Assembly: GCF_026230105.1 (NCBI RefSeq)
Contig: NC_079478.1
Coordinates: 7,455,653-7,519,652, forward strand
Length of the DNA: 64,000 bases
DNA from: Diorhabda sublineata
Taxonomy: Eukaryota; Arthropoda; Insecta; Coleoptera; Chrysomelidae
Direction of reading: 5' to 3'
Numbering within the stretch: position 1 is the stretch's first letter; each line of letters opens with the position of its first letter. The translations under genes and the position numbers were made by a program. Of this stretch, positions 12,200-24,515 are shown one piece after another. Below the pieces are notes generated by a model. That model was not told the origin of the DNA. It worked only from the letters and a program-made list of their open reading frames with translations, and searched no databases.

Positions 12200-13587
12200 T
12201 TGGTAATCAGTGTAATGCTTCTTAATATACAAGAAACATAACAAATATGATTGTTGAAGTTGATTTGAGAATAGGAAGTAGTCACTACGCAAGGTGTTTT
12301 GATGTCGAAGTATCTTCCAGAAGTTGAAATCGCATCATCTTATTACATTTCCGAGGAATTAATTGGAGTGAAAAGCAAAAAATATCCAAGCTATATTGGT
12401 AATATAGATAATAGGATGAAATGAATCGACTGATGTCTTTTTGTTCTTTACCTTTTTGGATCTTGTACTGTCACCTGATTTTGTCTCAATATTCGTTATT
12501 TGGTATATTAACTGGTTGTTTCTTTTTGAATTTCTATCAGCCATGTACAACATTTGCATTCTTTTCAACTCCAACTCCGTCTACTATTAATTCTATTCAT
12601 TTTTTGCTTTACTTGATAATTTTTTTCATGAACATTCAAATTCAAACCCCATATAGTTTTTCTACACCAAAATCTGCAAATTAATTTTATTGTAATTACA
12701 TTTTCTATTTATGTACATGTTTTCTTAAACTATTTTAACAGAACATTACGAATCGTCACGAAAGGAGACCAATTTTGGATCACCATTTAAAAGGTCCCGT
12801 TTCCTAAAGAAGATAAATTATGAAAATTATTTGCAATTTTGACAAAACGTACTATTAGAGTAGGGGTATATACTGGAAGCTCAAATGGGTTACCAAGGCT
12901 CTTTTTTATCGACTTTAAGTGTCTGGGGTTTTCTGAATAAGTAACTTTATCCTACAGAAATTATAAACAACCAATATTTGAGGAGTAAAATTTTTGATGC
13001 TGATGATGATTTTCCAAACCATGGTTTTCTTTTTGAAGCAGGATCGACAGTGTCTTGGAGACGGCGAAGGCTATTTTGAACGTTTTTGTTAGTTATTTTT
13101 GTACGCCAGAAAATGTAGTTTCATTTATAATCCACCTCTAGGCTACTCCTGTTTTGATTTGAAGGAAGCCTAAGATTAAATTGATTATTGATTAAAATAT
13201 CCTCAATTTTTTGTGGAATGATACTTTTAGATACATTATTGTTAGTGTGGCAAGCAAAATTTTCCTTGTATACCATCCTCAAAATATAGGTTTTCGAATT
13301 ATTACCGATGATAAATCATAGGTTTAAGGTTATAATCCACAAAAAACAATCATTCATTCTGAATAGTCGAAAACTAAAGACGAATGTCAAGACTTGTCGC
13401 TCAATATGTAGGTAATTAGTTCAATAACAAGCATTAAACATCTAGAATCCATAACTGAATTTATTTTTTGTTGGTTATGTACATTTGAAATTTCCAACGA
13501 ATATTGAACTGTGATCAAAATTTCGTTGTGGGCTTAAATCCCCAATCAGCTGATAGTTTATACACCTAATCCAGGGTCATTTTGAAG
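12200..13587. other. No gene seen
   Basis: AT-rich. Open frames on both strands at 12359-12684 overlap each other and lack recognisable motifs. Confidence 0.45.
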
Positions 13588-14018
13588 ATATAATTAAATA
13601 ACTCAACTCACCCACTTGCTTTTTAGAACGATTCATTTAGAAAACTGAGGATTTAATAATTTAAAGTTACGATTAGTTACACTAATCTTACTAGCGTACT
13701 AGAGGAATATCAAATTGAATGAAGGAAGTATTAGTTTTACAGACTTCTTTATACATTAGTTCTATTCTTATACCATAATAATTATAAAATTAGATAAATA
13801 TATTTATGGTTCATTATTGTCACATTAATAATAATTAACTGAAGATGATACTTCAATGGGGTTGAAGTGGAATCTATAAAACTTACAGACAGACTAAACA
13901 TAGACAAATTTATAGCAAGATAACTTAAAGGGGCTAGAGTTCATAATAATAAATAAGTAATTGATGATGATGCGCCGCTGTGAAGAGGGTTGTTTCGGAT
14001 AACTTAACTATAGTATGC
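13588..14018 (+). repeat. Dispersed repeat, copy A (inverted partner at 30804-31175)
   Basis: Nearly the whole block matches the reverse complement of 30804-31175. Shared landmarks include TAAATAACTCA.CTCACC, AAATTGAATGAA.GAAGTATTAG, AACTGAAGATGATACTTCAA and the end GCCGCTGTGAAGAGGGTTG. No ORF, TIR or TSD was found. The family is unknown, and it could be the 3' part of a retroelement. Confidence 0.7.
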
Positions 14019-14529
14019 ATCAAGATTATGCTTCGGTAGATCACACACTAAATAATACTGCAATGAACCATAAAAAATATTTCGTGACGTAGTCAGAAGG
14101 AAAAGATCACAGCTTTGGACAAGCGTTAATTGACTGCTTGGTAATTACACCGCGCCAGCGCGTTCAACGAGAACGCCAGCCTCCGTAAAGTTCCGACTTA
14201 TATTTCTTCAACTTTTGGCTTCTCTTCAGATTAAAAATGTCGCTCAATGAACGCAATCGAAAAGTGTAGGTTGAAAGAAAGAAAGCATTGAAGGTATTTT
14301 TCGAAAACTTATTTCTATTACTGCTTTAGAAAGCGGATAAACCGCTAAGAGACACACTAGTCGCAATATGCAGATGTGATGGTTGGCGTGGTACTTATAA
14401 ACATAGTATTTCTCCATTTTGTGTAGGATATCAATTTTTTAATTACGCGTCAAAGAGTACCTTTTTTTCACGTTTATTAAAAAATAGTAACACATTCAAC
14501 AAAATTATTGCAACTGATTCGTTCTAGTA

Positions 14530-15490
14530 CGAGAATGGACCCAGGAGTAACTGGCATGACCTAGAGATGGCGATAGTTTCTTGAAAAATACTTCTGTATT
14601 AGATAGAACAGAATCTAAACAGCATATGTTTCAAGTTTCAAGGCACCACCTTGATTTGTATTTGTTTGGCAGCCATTAATAGTGAAAGTTTTTAGTGTAT
14701 TTGTATATATGGAAAAATTGCCCATTGGCCTTAACTCAACCAATATAAAAGCTGAACTGGGTGACACTGCTCCTTTATTATCAACAGTAAAATATTGAGT
14801 AGTAGAGTTTAACGACGACTCCAGAAATGTCGAAGAAAATACACAAAGCGGTACTGGATCATCGTCAGCTGGAAGCGTGCAAGCTAGCAGACGTAGTAAG
14901 CATTTCAAAAGTGCGGTTCATCAAATATTAACTAAAAATTTGGACATGAGAAAGCTGTACGCAGGATGGGTGCCGCGTTTGGTCACAATGGAACAAAAAC
15001 AAAGGCTCCAAACAAGGCAAACATCGTTCTACCTACAGGTAAAGCAATGGCTTCGGTTTTTTGGGATGCGCTTGGTATAATTTGCATTGAATATCTTGAA
15101 AAAGGAAAAACTATCAACGGCGAGTATTATGCGAACTGATTGCAGCATTTGAAGTGTTGTTTCATCAAAACAGCGAAAACTGTTATTGCAATAGCCAAAA
15201 GTAATGAATTGAAGTTTGAATTGCTACCTCATGCACCCTATTCGGCAGATTTAGGCCCTCGGATTATTTTCTGCTCCCAGACTTAAAAAAACAGCCCCGT
15301 GGTCAATAATTTTCTAACGATGAAGAGGTGATTTCGGCAGTTGATGGCTATTTTAGGAAACTTAATGATTCTTATTATAAAAAGGATCTATTGAACATCG
15401 CTGGGAAAAGTATATGTATAAAAAGTAAATATATTTTTTCGAAAATTTTTGTTTTCTTTGTTGGGCAAGGTACATCTGGTACCATCCTCG
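14530..15490 (+). mobile_element. Degenerate mariner (copy B)
   Basis: The left end CGAGAATGGACCCAGGAGTA and the complement of the right end CGAGGATGGTACCAGATGTA are inverted repeats. TA precedes the left end (14528-14529), while the right flank is CA, probably a mutated TA. The + strand keeps transposase blocks: VHQILTKNLDMRKLYAGW then VPRLVTMEQKQR (about 14920-15010), YLEKGKTINGEYY-like sequence near 15090-15125, and LLPHAPYSADLGP near 15225. The block around the first catalytic aspartate is deleted and stops are frequent. It belongs to the same family as 28454-29245. Confidence 0.82.
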
Positions 15491-16049
15491 CACCCACGTA
15501 TAAAAGTAATAATGAAAATCTATTTTTATTACAAAATGTACCTGCAGAAATGTGTAAACAAGTTATATAAACGTATAAAATGTTAAAGTTTACGGATGAA
15601 GTGAACTATAGAAGATATAAAAATAGAATTTAATATATAATTGGTTTCGGTATTTGTATGGGTTGGTTAAGACGAAACTTGAATGGTAACTTGTGTGTAA
15701 AATTCGATATCTACATTTACGTCACATAAACTCCGTTACAAATGATTGGCACTTTGACATACGTAAAAAGGTTTGCCGTTATTACCATACAAGGTGTTTT
15801 ATTTTCAATAATTACTAAAACTTATTTAGTTAACAGGTTAAATAATGAAATACTACGAGCTCCAAAACGAACATTGATTAAATATAAAAAATAATAAATA
15901 TAAATATTGTTTCAATCTTGTTACAAATCAATTTTGATATGATTTTAACATCTTTATGAAAAAGTTTAAATATTTTAGGCACGATATCGGCATTGATTAA
16001 TGGATAAACGTGTACCATCAATTTTTATTGTTGATATACAGCGGTAGGC
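15491..16049. other. No gene seen
   Basis: AT-rich spacer without recognisable features. Confidence 0.45.
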
Positions 16050-16420
16050 AATAAACAGTATCGGCGTACAGGGGGGCCTAAAATATGACGATTGGGGGTA
16101 TTTTACATTTATACGAAGTTGCATCCCTGAGGAGTTATAGAGCCTCAAAGTAGGGCCCAAAATTTTGAAACAAATCAATTTCTTTGCAGCCCGTTAACTT
16201 CCAATTCAATACTCTCTATGAAACTGTTAATTGAGATTAGATCAGTCTTAATTAACCCTCTAGAATGAGTCAATCGCCTTCTACTTACCATTAACAGTCT
16301 CATACAGTGTTTAGAATTTGATATTTTTAAATTAAAGGTTCGCAAAGGAATACATTTTTTTGGAAATGTGGATTCAAGAAAACTCCTCAGGGATACAACT
16401 TGGTATAGAGGTAAAATAAC
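16050..16420. repeat. Imperfect palindromic repeat; one arm also at 59658-59780
   Basis: The left arm (around 16108-16200: TTTACATTTATACGAAGTTG, CATCCCTGAGGAGTT) is the imperfect reverse complement of 16330-16416 (AACTCCTCAGGGATACAACT, TGGTATAGAGGTAAAATA). The outer left part, GGGGGCCTAAAATATGACGA and later CAAAGTAGGG, recurs at 59658-59780. It looks like an old inverted-repeat element. Confidence 0.55.
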
Positions 16421-17600
16421 AATAACTATTCTTATTAGAAAATTTGGAGGAGAAAACAAACAAGATTTGGAAAAGAAAACAAACACTAAAAGAAGAGACC
16501 ATGGGGATACTGACAACTAAGTGATACTTTTGTCCATTACTTCATCAAACAAGCCTTTAACCATAAATATTACCACAAGGTATTCTGCAGAAAGTATCAA
16601 TTAGCTGCAGTTCATTTACATTGTCAATTGATAAAAACACTGGTTTGCCTTGAAAGCACTAATTACCTCAAATAATTTTTAGTTTTCATAGGATGTGTGC
16701 AAAATATCCTCAATGTGACCTTCAAAAGTGCTTGAAAATCGAATTCAAAGATTCAGTTAGTTGCATATAGGTACATACTACTAATAACCTCTGAAATAAT
16801 TTCGAAATTTAATATTTCGAAAATATTTTCTGCCGTACTTCAAAGGAGAAAACAACTACTCTTATGGCTAACATCTCCAATAACTCGCAATTGCAAGGAG
16901 AGGTTTTTAACCACAGTTTCGACTTTATTACGTCTCATCAGAGTGGTATAACAACTTCTCGTTTGGGCTAGAGACCCGAAATGAAGACACCGTCAAAGAG
17001 CATCGCTATTTGATTCATGTACTCTAACATTTCCCAGCGAACGCTCTCTGGGGCAATCCTCACTTCCAACTGCGAACCACTGGTCAGATAGAAATCAAGA
17101 GTAGTCGATATACGATTCATACTATTTATCTATTAAATGATTTCGTAAATATGGATAATACCTCGACGAATAGTGAATTACATCTCCTCTAAAACGCGTG
17201 ATGTTCATCGACCTTTTTGACGATGTTAATATCGAGTAAAAGCGCCTATCACGTGTGGAAGTAATGCATACATTTAACTCCATAATTCCAAATCTTATTA
17301 ATAAGAATTTTTATTATTACTAGCGTTTTGTTTGTCCGACCGTCTGTCTAACAGCGATATCTCCCCACAGGAATCATGTAGCTAGCACGGTTTTTTGCAT
17401 TTGATTCTGTAAATGTACCGAAACGAAAGAAAGTTTGTGCATTATTAGGAAAAAATTAATTTAAATTAACCAAAATGTGATTCCATTGGTCTCATTAGTC
17501 AAATTACCTCAAATGAGATGAATTGACGTGAATCGATATCAATCAACGTCATTAGACATCATAAAACATCGATCAACATAAAATGACAATAGGTCATCAT
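16421..17600. other. No gene seen
   Basis: No coding or repeat signal recognised. A run of ATCAACGTCATTAGACATCA-like short repeats lies near 17520-17590. Confidence 0.4.
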
Positions 17601-17611
17601 TATTATGAAGA

Positions 17612-17680
17612 CGGCTTTAGACTTATCGCGAAACAGCACGAAAAGACCGCGAAAACGCGAAACGCGATAAGTGTAAAGAG
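17612..17680. repeat. Inverted pair of a Harbinger-type terminal motif
   Basis: GGCTTTAGACTTATCGCG at 17612 is matched by its near-complement CGCGATAAGTGTAAAG at 17664-17679, with more CGCGAAA repeats between. A further ACGCTTATCGCGAAAA occurs at 17816. These look like remnants of element termini preceding the Harbinger genes downstream. Confidence 0.45.
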
Positions 17681-18173
17681 ATGCGTTTCGTCTTTCTAAA
17701 GCGATTTCGCGGAGCATTTTTTCGAGTTTCGCATTTCGTGTCGTTTCTCCCGACATGGCGGTTTTTATACGAAACGTCAAAGGAATTTCGCAGAATACTG
17801 TTTACAATTACAACACGCTTATCGCGAAAAATTACATCATTCGAGGCGACATTCATCCTCGTTCTACATGTCCTAGCGCGTCAGTTGGTCAGTTCACTAT
17901 TATGTTGGCTACATCATCGAACTTGTTTAGTTATTAGACCTGATAATTCGGATGTTATAATTAAAAGTTTTCAAGCACGAAACAGAGTTCGGTCCCTTTT
18001 TTGACGCTGTAGGGTACTTTCTGTGTGCCCAAGAATTTGCAGTGCGTACACATTCTTCATGGTCATTTTGTGTTTTAAAGTGCCTGGCTCTATTTAATCG
18101 CACCAGGTCAGAATTTTTTATAGAGTCTATTTAGATTGATGTCTGTTATTAGCGAGTCGTGCATAGTTCAATC

Positions 18174-18515
18174 ATGGAATGGACAGAATCTTAGAGTCCA
18201 TATTTGAGACATAAAAAAAGGGTCAAAAAAGAAGATGCTTTCAAAGAAATTGCATTGACTTTAGAAGAAGAGGGCGCAAAATTTTCGGTTGGCAAAGTAA
18301 GAAGAAAGTATTCCAACTTATGTCAAAATTATAGAGTTTATCGAAGGAAAATTGCCGCGTCTATAAGATCTGGAGCTGGAGCAAATGAAATATATAATTC
18401 CAACTGGTTTGCGTTCGGTGCTATGGATGTTTTTCTGCGCGATAAGTACGCTCCACAAGGAGCAAGTGATGTGGTGATTAGTCGCCTCATTTTATATACA
18501 AATAAAGACAAATAA
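18174..18515 (+). pseudogene. MADF (Myb/SANT-like) DNA-binding protein remnant, Harbinger partner
   Basis: A possible start MEWTES at 18174 is followed by an in-frame stop, then an open frame from 18204 with RHKKRVKKEDAFKEIALTLE, VRRKYSNLCQNYR, RSGAGANEIYNSNW and MDVFLRDKYAP. This pattern (K..AW..IA, then VK.KW.NLR..Y, then W..m.FL) is that of MADF domains. PIF/Harbinger transposons carry such a second protein beside the nuclease. Here it lies convergent with the transposase remnant at 18645-19007. The N-terminal part of the domain appears deleted. Probably non-functional. Confidence 0.6.
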
Positions 18516-18644
18516 AAGTAGAATTACAATTAGTATAATTAAAAGTAACGATTTTAGAGCGAATTATTATCCTTAACATTGGCCAAAGAAGATCAAGTAT
18601 GAAAGGGAAAACTATTAGAATAAAGTCGTACACTAATATATTAT

Positions 18645-19007
18645 TACTGCAGATAATTTTGCCAAGGAACCTTACCCATATCACTACAATAAAATGCCGC
18701 AAATTCATCACGAATTGCTTTAGCTCTTGGCCCCGATCGTCTTCCTGAATGTACCAACAGCCAGGTACAAACTGAAGTTGACCATCCACAATGACGTAAG
18801 TGTCCACCAGACTTTCTGGAGTGTATGCTCCAGTAGAAGTTCTGCTTCTTCTTAAAAAATTGTGTAAGAGAACAGCACATTCAACAACAATGCATACCTT
18901 TCCTGGTTTTAGAAGCATAGGTTTACGAAAGATCCGGAAAATGGAAGTCATTGAGCAGCAACAATGATAGTCGCCGCAACAATGGTATCTTCGTCGCTAT
19001 CGCTCAT
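18645..19007 (-). pseudogene. PIF/Harbinger transposase remnant
   Basis: On the minus strand the frame starts MSDSDEDTIVAATIIVAA (from 19007), a typical acidic Harbinger N-terminus. It then jumps directly to the C-terminal region RIFRKPMLLKPGKVCIVVEC, AVLLHNFLRR (18830-18940). This corresponds to the conserved end of DDE_Tnp_4/HARBI1 nucleases (R.LRKP, then C.LHNFL). In a shifted frame it ends with AIRDEFAAFYCSDMGKVPWQ near 18650. The catalytic core between the two parts is deleted. With the MADF remnant at 18174-18515 it marks a dead Harbinger element. Confidence 0.7.
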
Positions 19008-21380
19008 TATTATTCTTATTCAAATAAACATTATAAAAACGAAATAAAAAAAGCCATGAGCAGCAGAGCTCCATCACGAAAGTCGAATTTTTCGTCGAAT
19101 GAAGCATTTAACTAATACACAAACAAATCTTTCGATAAAATGAATTTCTTGGAAATGATATCAATTCTCAATTTTATTTCTTTATATGGAAAATTTGGTA
19201 TTCCTCAATAACTTTTCATTTCACAAGTTAACTCTCTCTCTCTCGAATGAAAATTCATCATTTCAATAGACCCGGTGGTCTCGAACCCTCTTGTTCAATT
19301 CCTATTGACAACAAAGAAAAAATTGTCATAATGACAAGAAATTTCGAAAATGGGAAGTAAAAAAAATCACCCTAGCAACGATCATACTCGTATTATTCAT
19401 TAAATAGGAGGCGATCCAGTTCCACAATTACAACGATCAAAATGATTTCGGGCGTTTTGTGCTAGAAGAACTGAAGAAGAAAACTTTGAACTTGAGAAAG
19501 ACAATTCTTCTACATCGCCCCTACTTGCATGCGAAGTTCGAACCCTCTAATTAAACTTTTTCTGGCCAAAAAATAAGAAAATATAACAAAAATGACCATA
19601 AAATGGAAAGGGGTGGAGATGGAAAGTTTCGACTTTAGACAGGAAATCATCTCGCAACTAATTGAACCTACATGTGAAATTTCATTTTTCAGTCGCTTTT
19701 CGTTTGACCTGCAGAGGTGAGCAAAGGTCAAAAACCACTTTTTTTGCACTGCGATCCCTCGAAATATTCATTTGTTTTCAACCAAACTCTAATAACATCA
19801 ATCCGCCGCCAAAAAAGCTAATTTTGAACCAAATCGGACCCATAGCAATTGCTCGAGAGACGAAAATAAGACTTGTAGCTTAAACAGATATATAGATATA
19901 TAAACTACAGACATTCGGAAAACCATCATAATCGTGTTCAGGAGGTCTCAAAACATGGGAAAAATGATGTGCCCCCCATTTTTCTTCTAGTCATACCTAC
20001 CGTAATAATCTAATTTTTCCTTGAAAAATTCGACTAAAAATACAATTTTTCGCGTTCATCCATGTTCATTAACTGAACATTTTTCGTGTTCTCGAACTTT
20101 TTCCCCGTCGATATCGTGAAAACGAAGAAAAGAAAATTGAACGAAATTAGATAAATGTAAAGAGAGTGTTTCGCATTTCGCTTTATTTTTCGCGTTGCCG
20201 GCTTGAGAATTGTCAAGAAATAATGAGGATAAAATTATTTATTAGATAAATGAAATTATTGATATCTTACTTGTTTTATTTTTCATGGAAACTTCCTTCT
20301 ATAAATTAAGATTTTTGTGAATATTTACTGATTGCTAACGGTAAAAAATGCCATATATTCTCTCACGCCGAGAGTGCGACGACATTTTACATGTTATTTG
20401 TATTTATCAAATTTCTAGATGTAACTGTGAATTTCAGTTTCGTATCATATTTCGGAATTGTGTATTAAATTCGTTTACAAATAATACGGTGCTTTATTAA
20501 ACGCTCGAAGTAACAGTAAATATTCGTAACTAGTCACATGTATCCAAATTTTGAAGAAGTCTCCTTTCATAATTTCAAAATAATGTAAACTTATTATAAT
20601 TATTATTTGGAGAACACTAATATAATAGCTTGTAGAAACGGAATGAACTGGATACAAATCATGAATGAGATATCGTTTTCAATGCAAACTTCTCTTTCAT
20701 CGAACCATACATATATTCAATAGTCTCGCTTTGCTTCTAATTGTAATGACACGATATGCAATCAATATAACAACCAGCTGTGAGCAAATCTCCATTGAAA
20801 TCAACTGTATTTGTTAACAGGCGTGTTTGTTACGTATACGAATAAACTTTATTGTGTAGTTTTAATAACGCTTTGTTGCCGCCTTCGAGGCTTTTCTAAA
20901 TCATCCGGCTATTCCTTATTAGCTAATCCAAGGCCCCCTAGAAGATTTTTTAATAAGTATAAGAGCAGATTCAAGCATTTATGAATACTTAAAAACATCC
21001 CAGAATATTTGACAGCTACGTAATCATTTGGAAACAAGGCAAATTATAAGGAATAATCTCCAATCGTGTGTATAAAAAAATATTTTGAATATTATATTCG
21101 AATGTTTCAAGAAGGAAAATATTCAGCAATCTAATAATGCAAGGGGTTGCTACTCAAGATTTTAAACGTATGACAATTTATAGTTTATAAAATGAGAACG
21201 GGGCTGCTACATTAGAAGTAATACAGGAAAAGGTAGCAGATTATCCAGAATATGAGGAACTTGGAAAAACCTAAGTTTCGATGTGAAATCGTTAGAGAAA
21301 ATACTCTTTTATCTTTTCTAAACAACTTACTAGATAATTCATTAGGGATGTAACTACACGTTCATAAGTCAGACTTAACA
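19008..21380. other. No gene seen
   Basis: AT-rich. It contains a short CT microsatellite (19232-19243) and the diverged repeat near 20965-21060. No coding region is recognised. Confidence 0.45.
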
Positions 21381-21600
21381 CAGGGCCGGATTAAGCTAGT
21401 GGATTTGGGGGCTTATAGCCCTGGGCCCTAGGTCTAAGAGGGCCCCATCATTTGGAAATCATTCTGTATTTTTTGATGTGTTGATATCACAAATCTAACG
21501 TATTGATATTATTTTGTGAATTTTTCCTGGTGTCCGAATTCCTTAAGAGGGCCCCGTCATTATTTTAGCCCCGGTCCTTATAAATCTTAATCCGGCCCTG
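21381..21600. mobile_element. hAT-type MITE, copy 2
   Basis: Begins CAGGGCCGGATTAAGCTAGT and ends with the complement of CAGGGCCGGATTAAGATTTA. The perfect 8-bp duplication ACTTAACA lies at 21373-21380 and 21601-21608. The interior closely matches copy 1 (TTTGGAAATCATTCTGTATT and others). Non-coding. Confidence 0.92.
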
Positions 21601-22082
21601 ACTTAACATTATTGTTGTTGATAGAAATATTCTATTTTGACTTATGACTTAGCCAGTATATGATTTTAATTAAAATGCGAAAATATTAATAATTGTCAGT
21701 ACAGCTATTTGTAGTTGCTCTTGAACAGTATCCTGTTGTGTTGTACTTCAAATTACGACGGGATTTTGAAACTCATTTACTCAATGTTTTTCTTACAGTT
21801 TCTCACAGTGTGGCCACATGAGAGAGGCCGCCATTTTTAACCCAAACTCGGCTTAGATTTGTTCCTCAGATAATAACGCTTTTGAAATCGTAATTCATAT
21901 TCTCATATACTTAATAAAAACCTTCTCAATGGCTCAATAGTAGCTTTAACTAAAAAACTTGAAAAAACCCTTGCAAGGAACTTTCTAAATAATGAAATAG
22001 TTATTTGTATGGCAAGGACTGAAAGTGCTACTTTGTTGAACGAGTCCAACAAAGTTGTATTTCAGCCGCGGCGTACACAACA

Positions 22083-22525
22083 TTTTTTAGACGACGCATC
22101 CAAGATCCAAAACTTTTGCAATTACACTGAGGAAAGAAAATAAATAATAGAGAATCATAAACTTTTTATTTATTCAACAATATAATGTACTTATTGAACT
22201 TTGTAATGTCAATATTAGTTTATTAATTTTCTTTTTCATCATCATTCATTGTTATTCATTAATTTAGACAAAACCTCGGATAAAACAAATAATTTCAGAA
22301 AATTAAAAATTTAAGGTTATGCAAAACCATCGAAATGAAACTGTCAACTGTCAATATTGAAGTGGCTAGAGTCACATTTAAGTTAAAGTTGTCTACTCCA
22401 GAGTGGCCCGAAAGTGTTTCGCAGTTCACAACTGTCACTTTCACTACATGGAACACTCAAAACGCTACTTTCGGTATGTAAATGAATACAGAACGAACAA
22501 CTTTCATATGGCGTCGTCTAAAAAA
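22083..22525. repeat. Possible MITE bounded by a 15-bp inverted repeat
   Basis: TTTTTTAGACGACGC at 22083-22097 is perfectly inverted at 22511-22525. No target duplication is evident and the arms do not extend, so an element is only suspected. Confidence 0.3.
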
Positions 22526-22989
22526 GTAATTTAATGCTTGAAAACCTTTTCGTAGCTCGGGTAGCTCTGAAATTGAACTCATTTTATATTCGAAAGAAAA
22601 ATAATACTATAACGTATATATTCTCTATATTACCATCTTTATTACACTGCAGTACTTGAAAAATATAATATATTATCCACATATTTGATCTTTTTTAATA
22701 AAATGTTGACTACCATCAAATCACGACTTAGTTACTTAGTAATGAACAGGCACGAAATCAACACAATAATAAAAAAATAGAAACGAGGAATCTTCAACGC
22801 TGGTTCTTTTACATTCTTGTGTTCTGATGACTCCGTAGAAGCATCAAAGATCCCATGATTCTAATTCTGATCCTTGGCCTTAGAACAATTTTTAATGCGC
22901 CTTTCTTTCTTATTCATCCATTCCACGATTGCTGGTATAGAACACAGAGCAGGTATATTAAAATAAATATATAGGTATAAATTTTCAGT

Positions 22990-23300
22990 TTCAAGCAATA
23001 TTTTCGATCGACCGCTAGATTTCAAAATATTATCAGTCGCTCAACATTAGTACTGTGAGGCTTAGCAGCTGCAATCCGTGCAAACACTTTAGTAATATTT
23101 GGATAATTATCTAGTTTGATTAATTTTTTTATTACATCTTTTAGAGGCAAATCGATCAAGTATGTGTGTAATTCCATATCAATTATTTCATTGTACTCCA
23201 TAGATAAGTTTGACAAATTTAGAACTTTAGCAATCACTTTATGCAAGTTTTTAATAACCAAAGATGGATCAAACGATGTAATCTGCTTTAATATTTGCAT
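22990..23300 (-). pseudogene. Transposase C-terminal fragment, probably hAT dimerisation region
   Basis: A 92-codon minus-strand frame contains NYPNITKVFARIAAAKPHST followed by NVERLIIF. This resembles the end of insect hAT-like transposases (NYPN...., then P.SA.VERLFS). No upstream part or TIRs were found. The family assignment is tentative. Confidence 0.45.
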
Positions 23301-24338
23301 AGTATAGGCATAGAGAAACTGGTACGAATATTAATTATTTAATCATAATTACTTATATTTAATTTACTTTGATTTTCGGACTATTTCGGGGAAAAATTTC
23401 CTTTTTTTTTCTAATTTTCGGGTAAGAAAAAATCGGTAATTTTCTTACAATATACCCTGCATGAGGAATTCCTTTGAATACCTGTTGGAATATTCAAATG
23501 CACAACAACTAGGCATCTAAAATGTAAATTTTGAAGAATTACCACATTATAGTATTAAAACTCACCGATTTCACTACATATTCTCAGAAATTTTATTAGC
23601 GACGATTGAATAAAAAATTAATGAAATTAAAATGAAAAATAATAAAAAAAATCTCTTAACGGAAACAATGTCTCAAGGAACGACATTGGTGGTAAACAAT
23701 CCTTCTTTACCGTACTCATAAAGTACCCGTTGTTGTTTTGACATTTCTTCCATTTTGAGGATGTATCACGAGAAACATGGCAAATACACAATGTTCTCAA
23801 ATTGATCATTCAAAAATCTTATTGAAATTGAAACGAAAAAAACAAAATCGAACGGAAATTATACTTGATTTAGAAAGGTTATAGCTGAAAATAGAACACA
23901 CCTAGAACATTTAAGAGCTAACCATTTAAAAAGTGGAAAACGATGAACTTAGTACCCCGGAGCGATCGCTGAAAGGATAATCTCCAAATTGATTTTATTG
24001 CACTGATTTAATTAAACTTCAAAACAACTTCCTATAAACGCAAAAAAATATCCGAACAATCATTGTAAACAAACTACAAGGGGGACAAACATGGCGCGCG
24101 TAAAGTGCAACAATCAAAAAATGGCCACACTGTTTTTATCAAGCCACTGTAGGTTTTCGGAGCAAATTGCCCCATCTTTGTGTGGTTTTTCTGAGGTTAC
24201 GTCTCCATTAAGAAGAAGAGGTAATAATATATTCGGTTTATAAGCACTGTAAATAAAACAATTAAATATAAATTGAATAAATAAAATCATTATAATGCAA
24301 TTTAACCAATACCAAGATATAATAATAAACTAGGTTAG
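23301..24338. other. No gene seen
   Basis: AT-rich spacer without recognised features. Confidence 0.45.
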
Positions 24339-24507
24339 CAGGGCCGGATTAAGCTAGGGGCTTTGGGGGGCTATAGCACCGGGCCCTAGGTCCAAGAAAG
24401 CCCCATCATTTGGAAATCATTCGGTATTTTTTCCGGGTTTTTAAATTCCTTAAGGGGGCCCCGTCATTATTTTAGCCCCGGGCCTTATAAATCTTAATCC
24501 GGCCCTG
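24339..24507. mobile_element. hAT-type MITE, copy 3 (internally deleted)
   Basis: Both ends are CAGGGCCGGATTAAG inverted. The perfect 8-bp duplication TAGGTTAG lies at 24331-24338 and 24508-24515. Relative to copies 1 and 2 it lacks roughly 45-50 bp of the centre, between the TTCGGTATTTTTTC-like and CCTTAAGGGGGCC segments. Confidence 0.92.
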
Positions 24508-24515
24508 TAGGTTAG

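Noticed and set aside
13845..13885. CTGAAGATGAT plus hairpin ACTTCAA/TTGAAGT as a second hammerhead-like motif
   Set aside because: Four unpaired bases separate the core from the hairpin, and the 3' side reads GGAATC instead of GAAA, so a hammerhead cannot form. The same is true of the inverted copy near 30970.
19270..19300. tRNA B-box-like GGTTCGAGACC on the minus strand (also near 19540)
   Set aside because: No A box, acceptor stem or cloverleaf can be formed around it. No tRNA gene is supported anywhere in the window.
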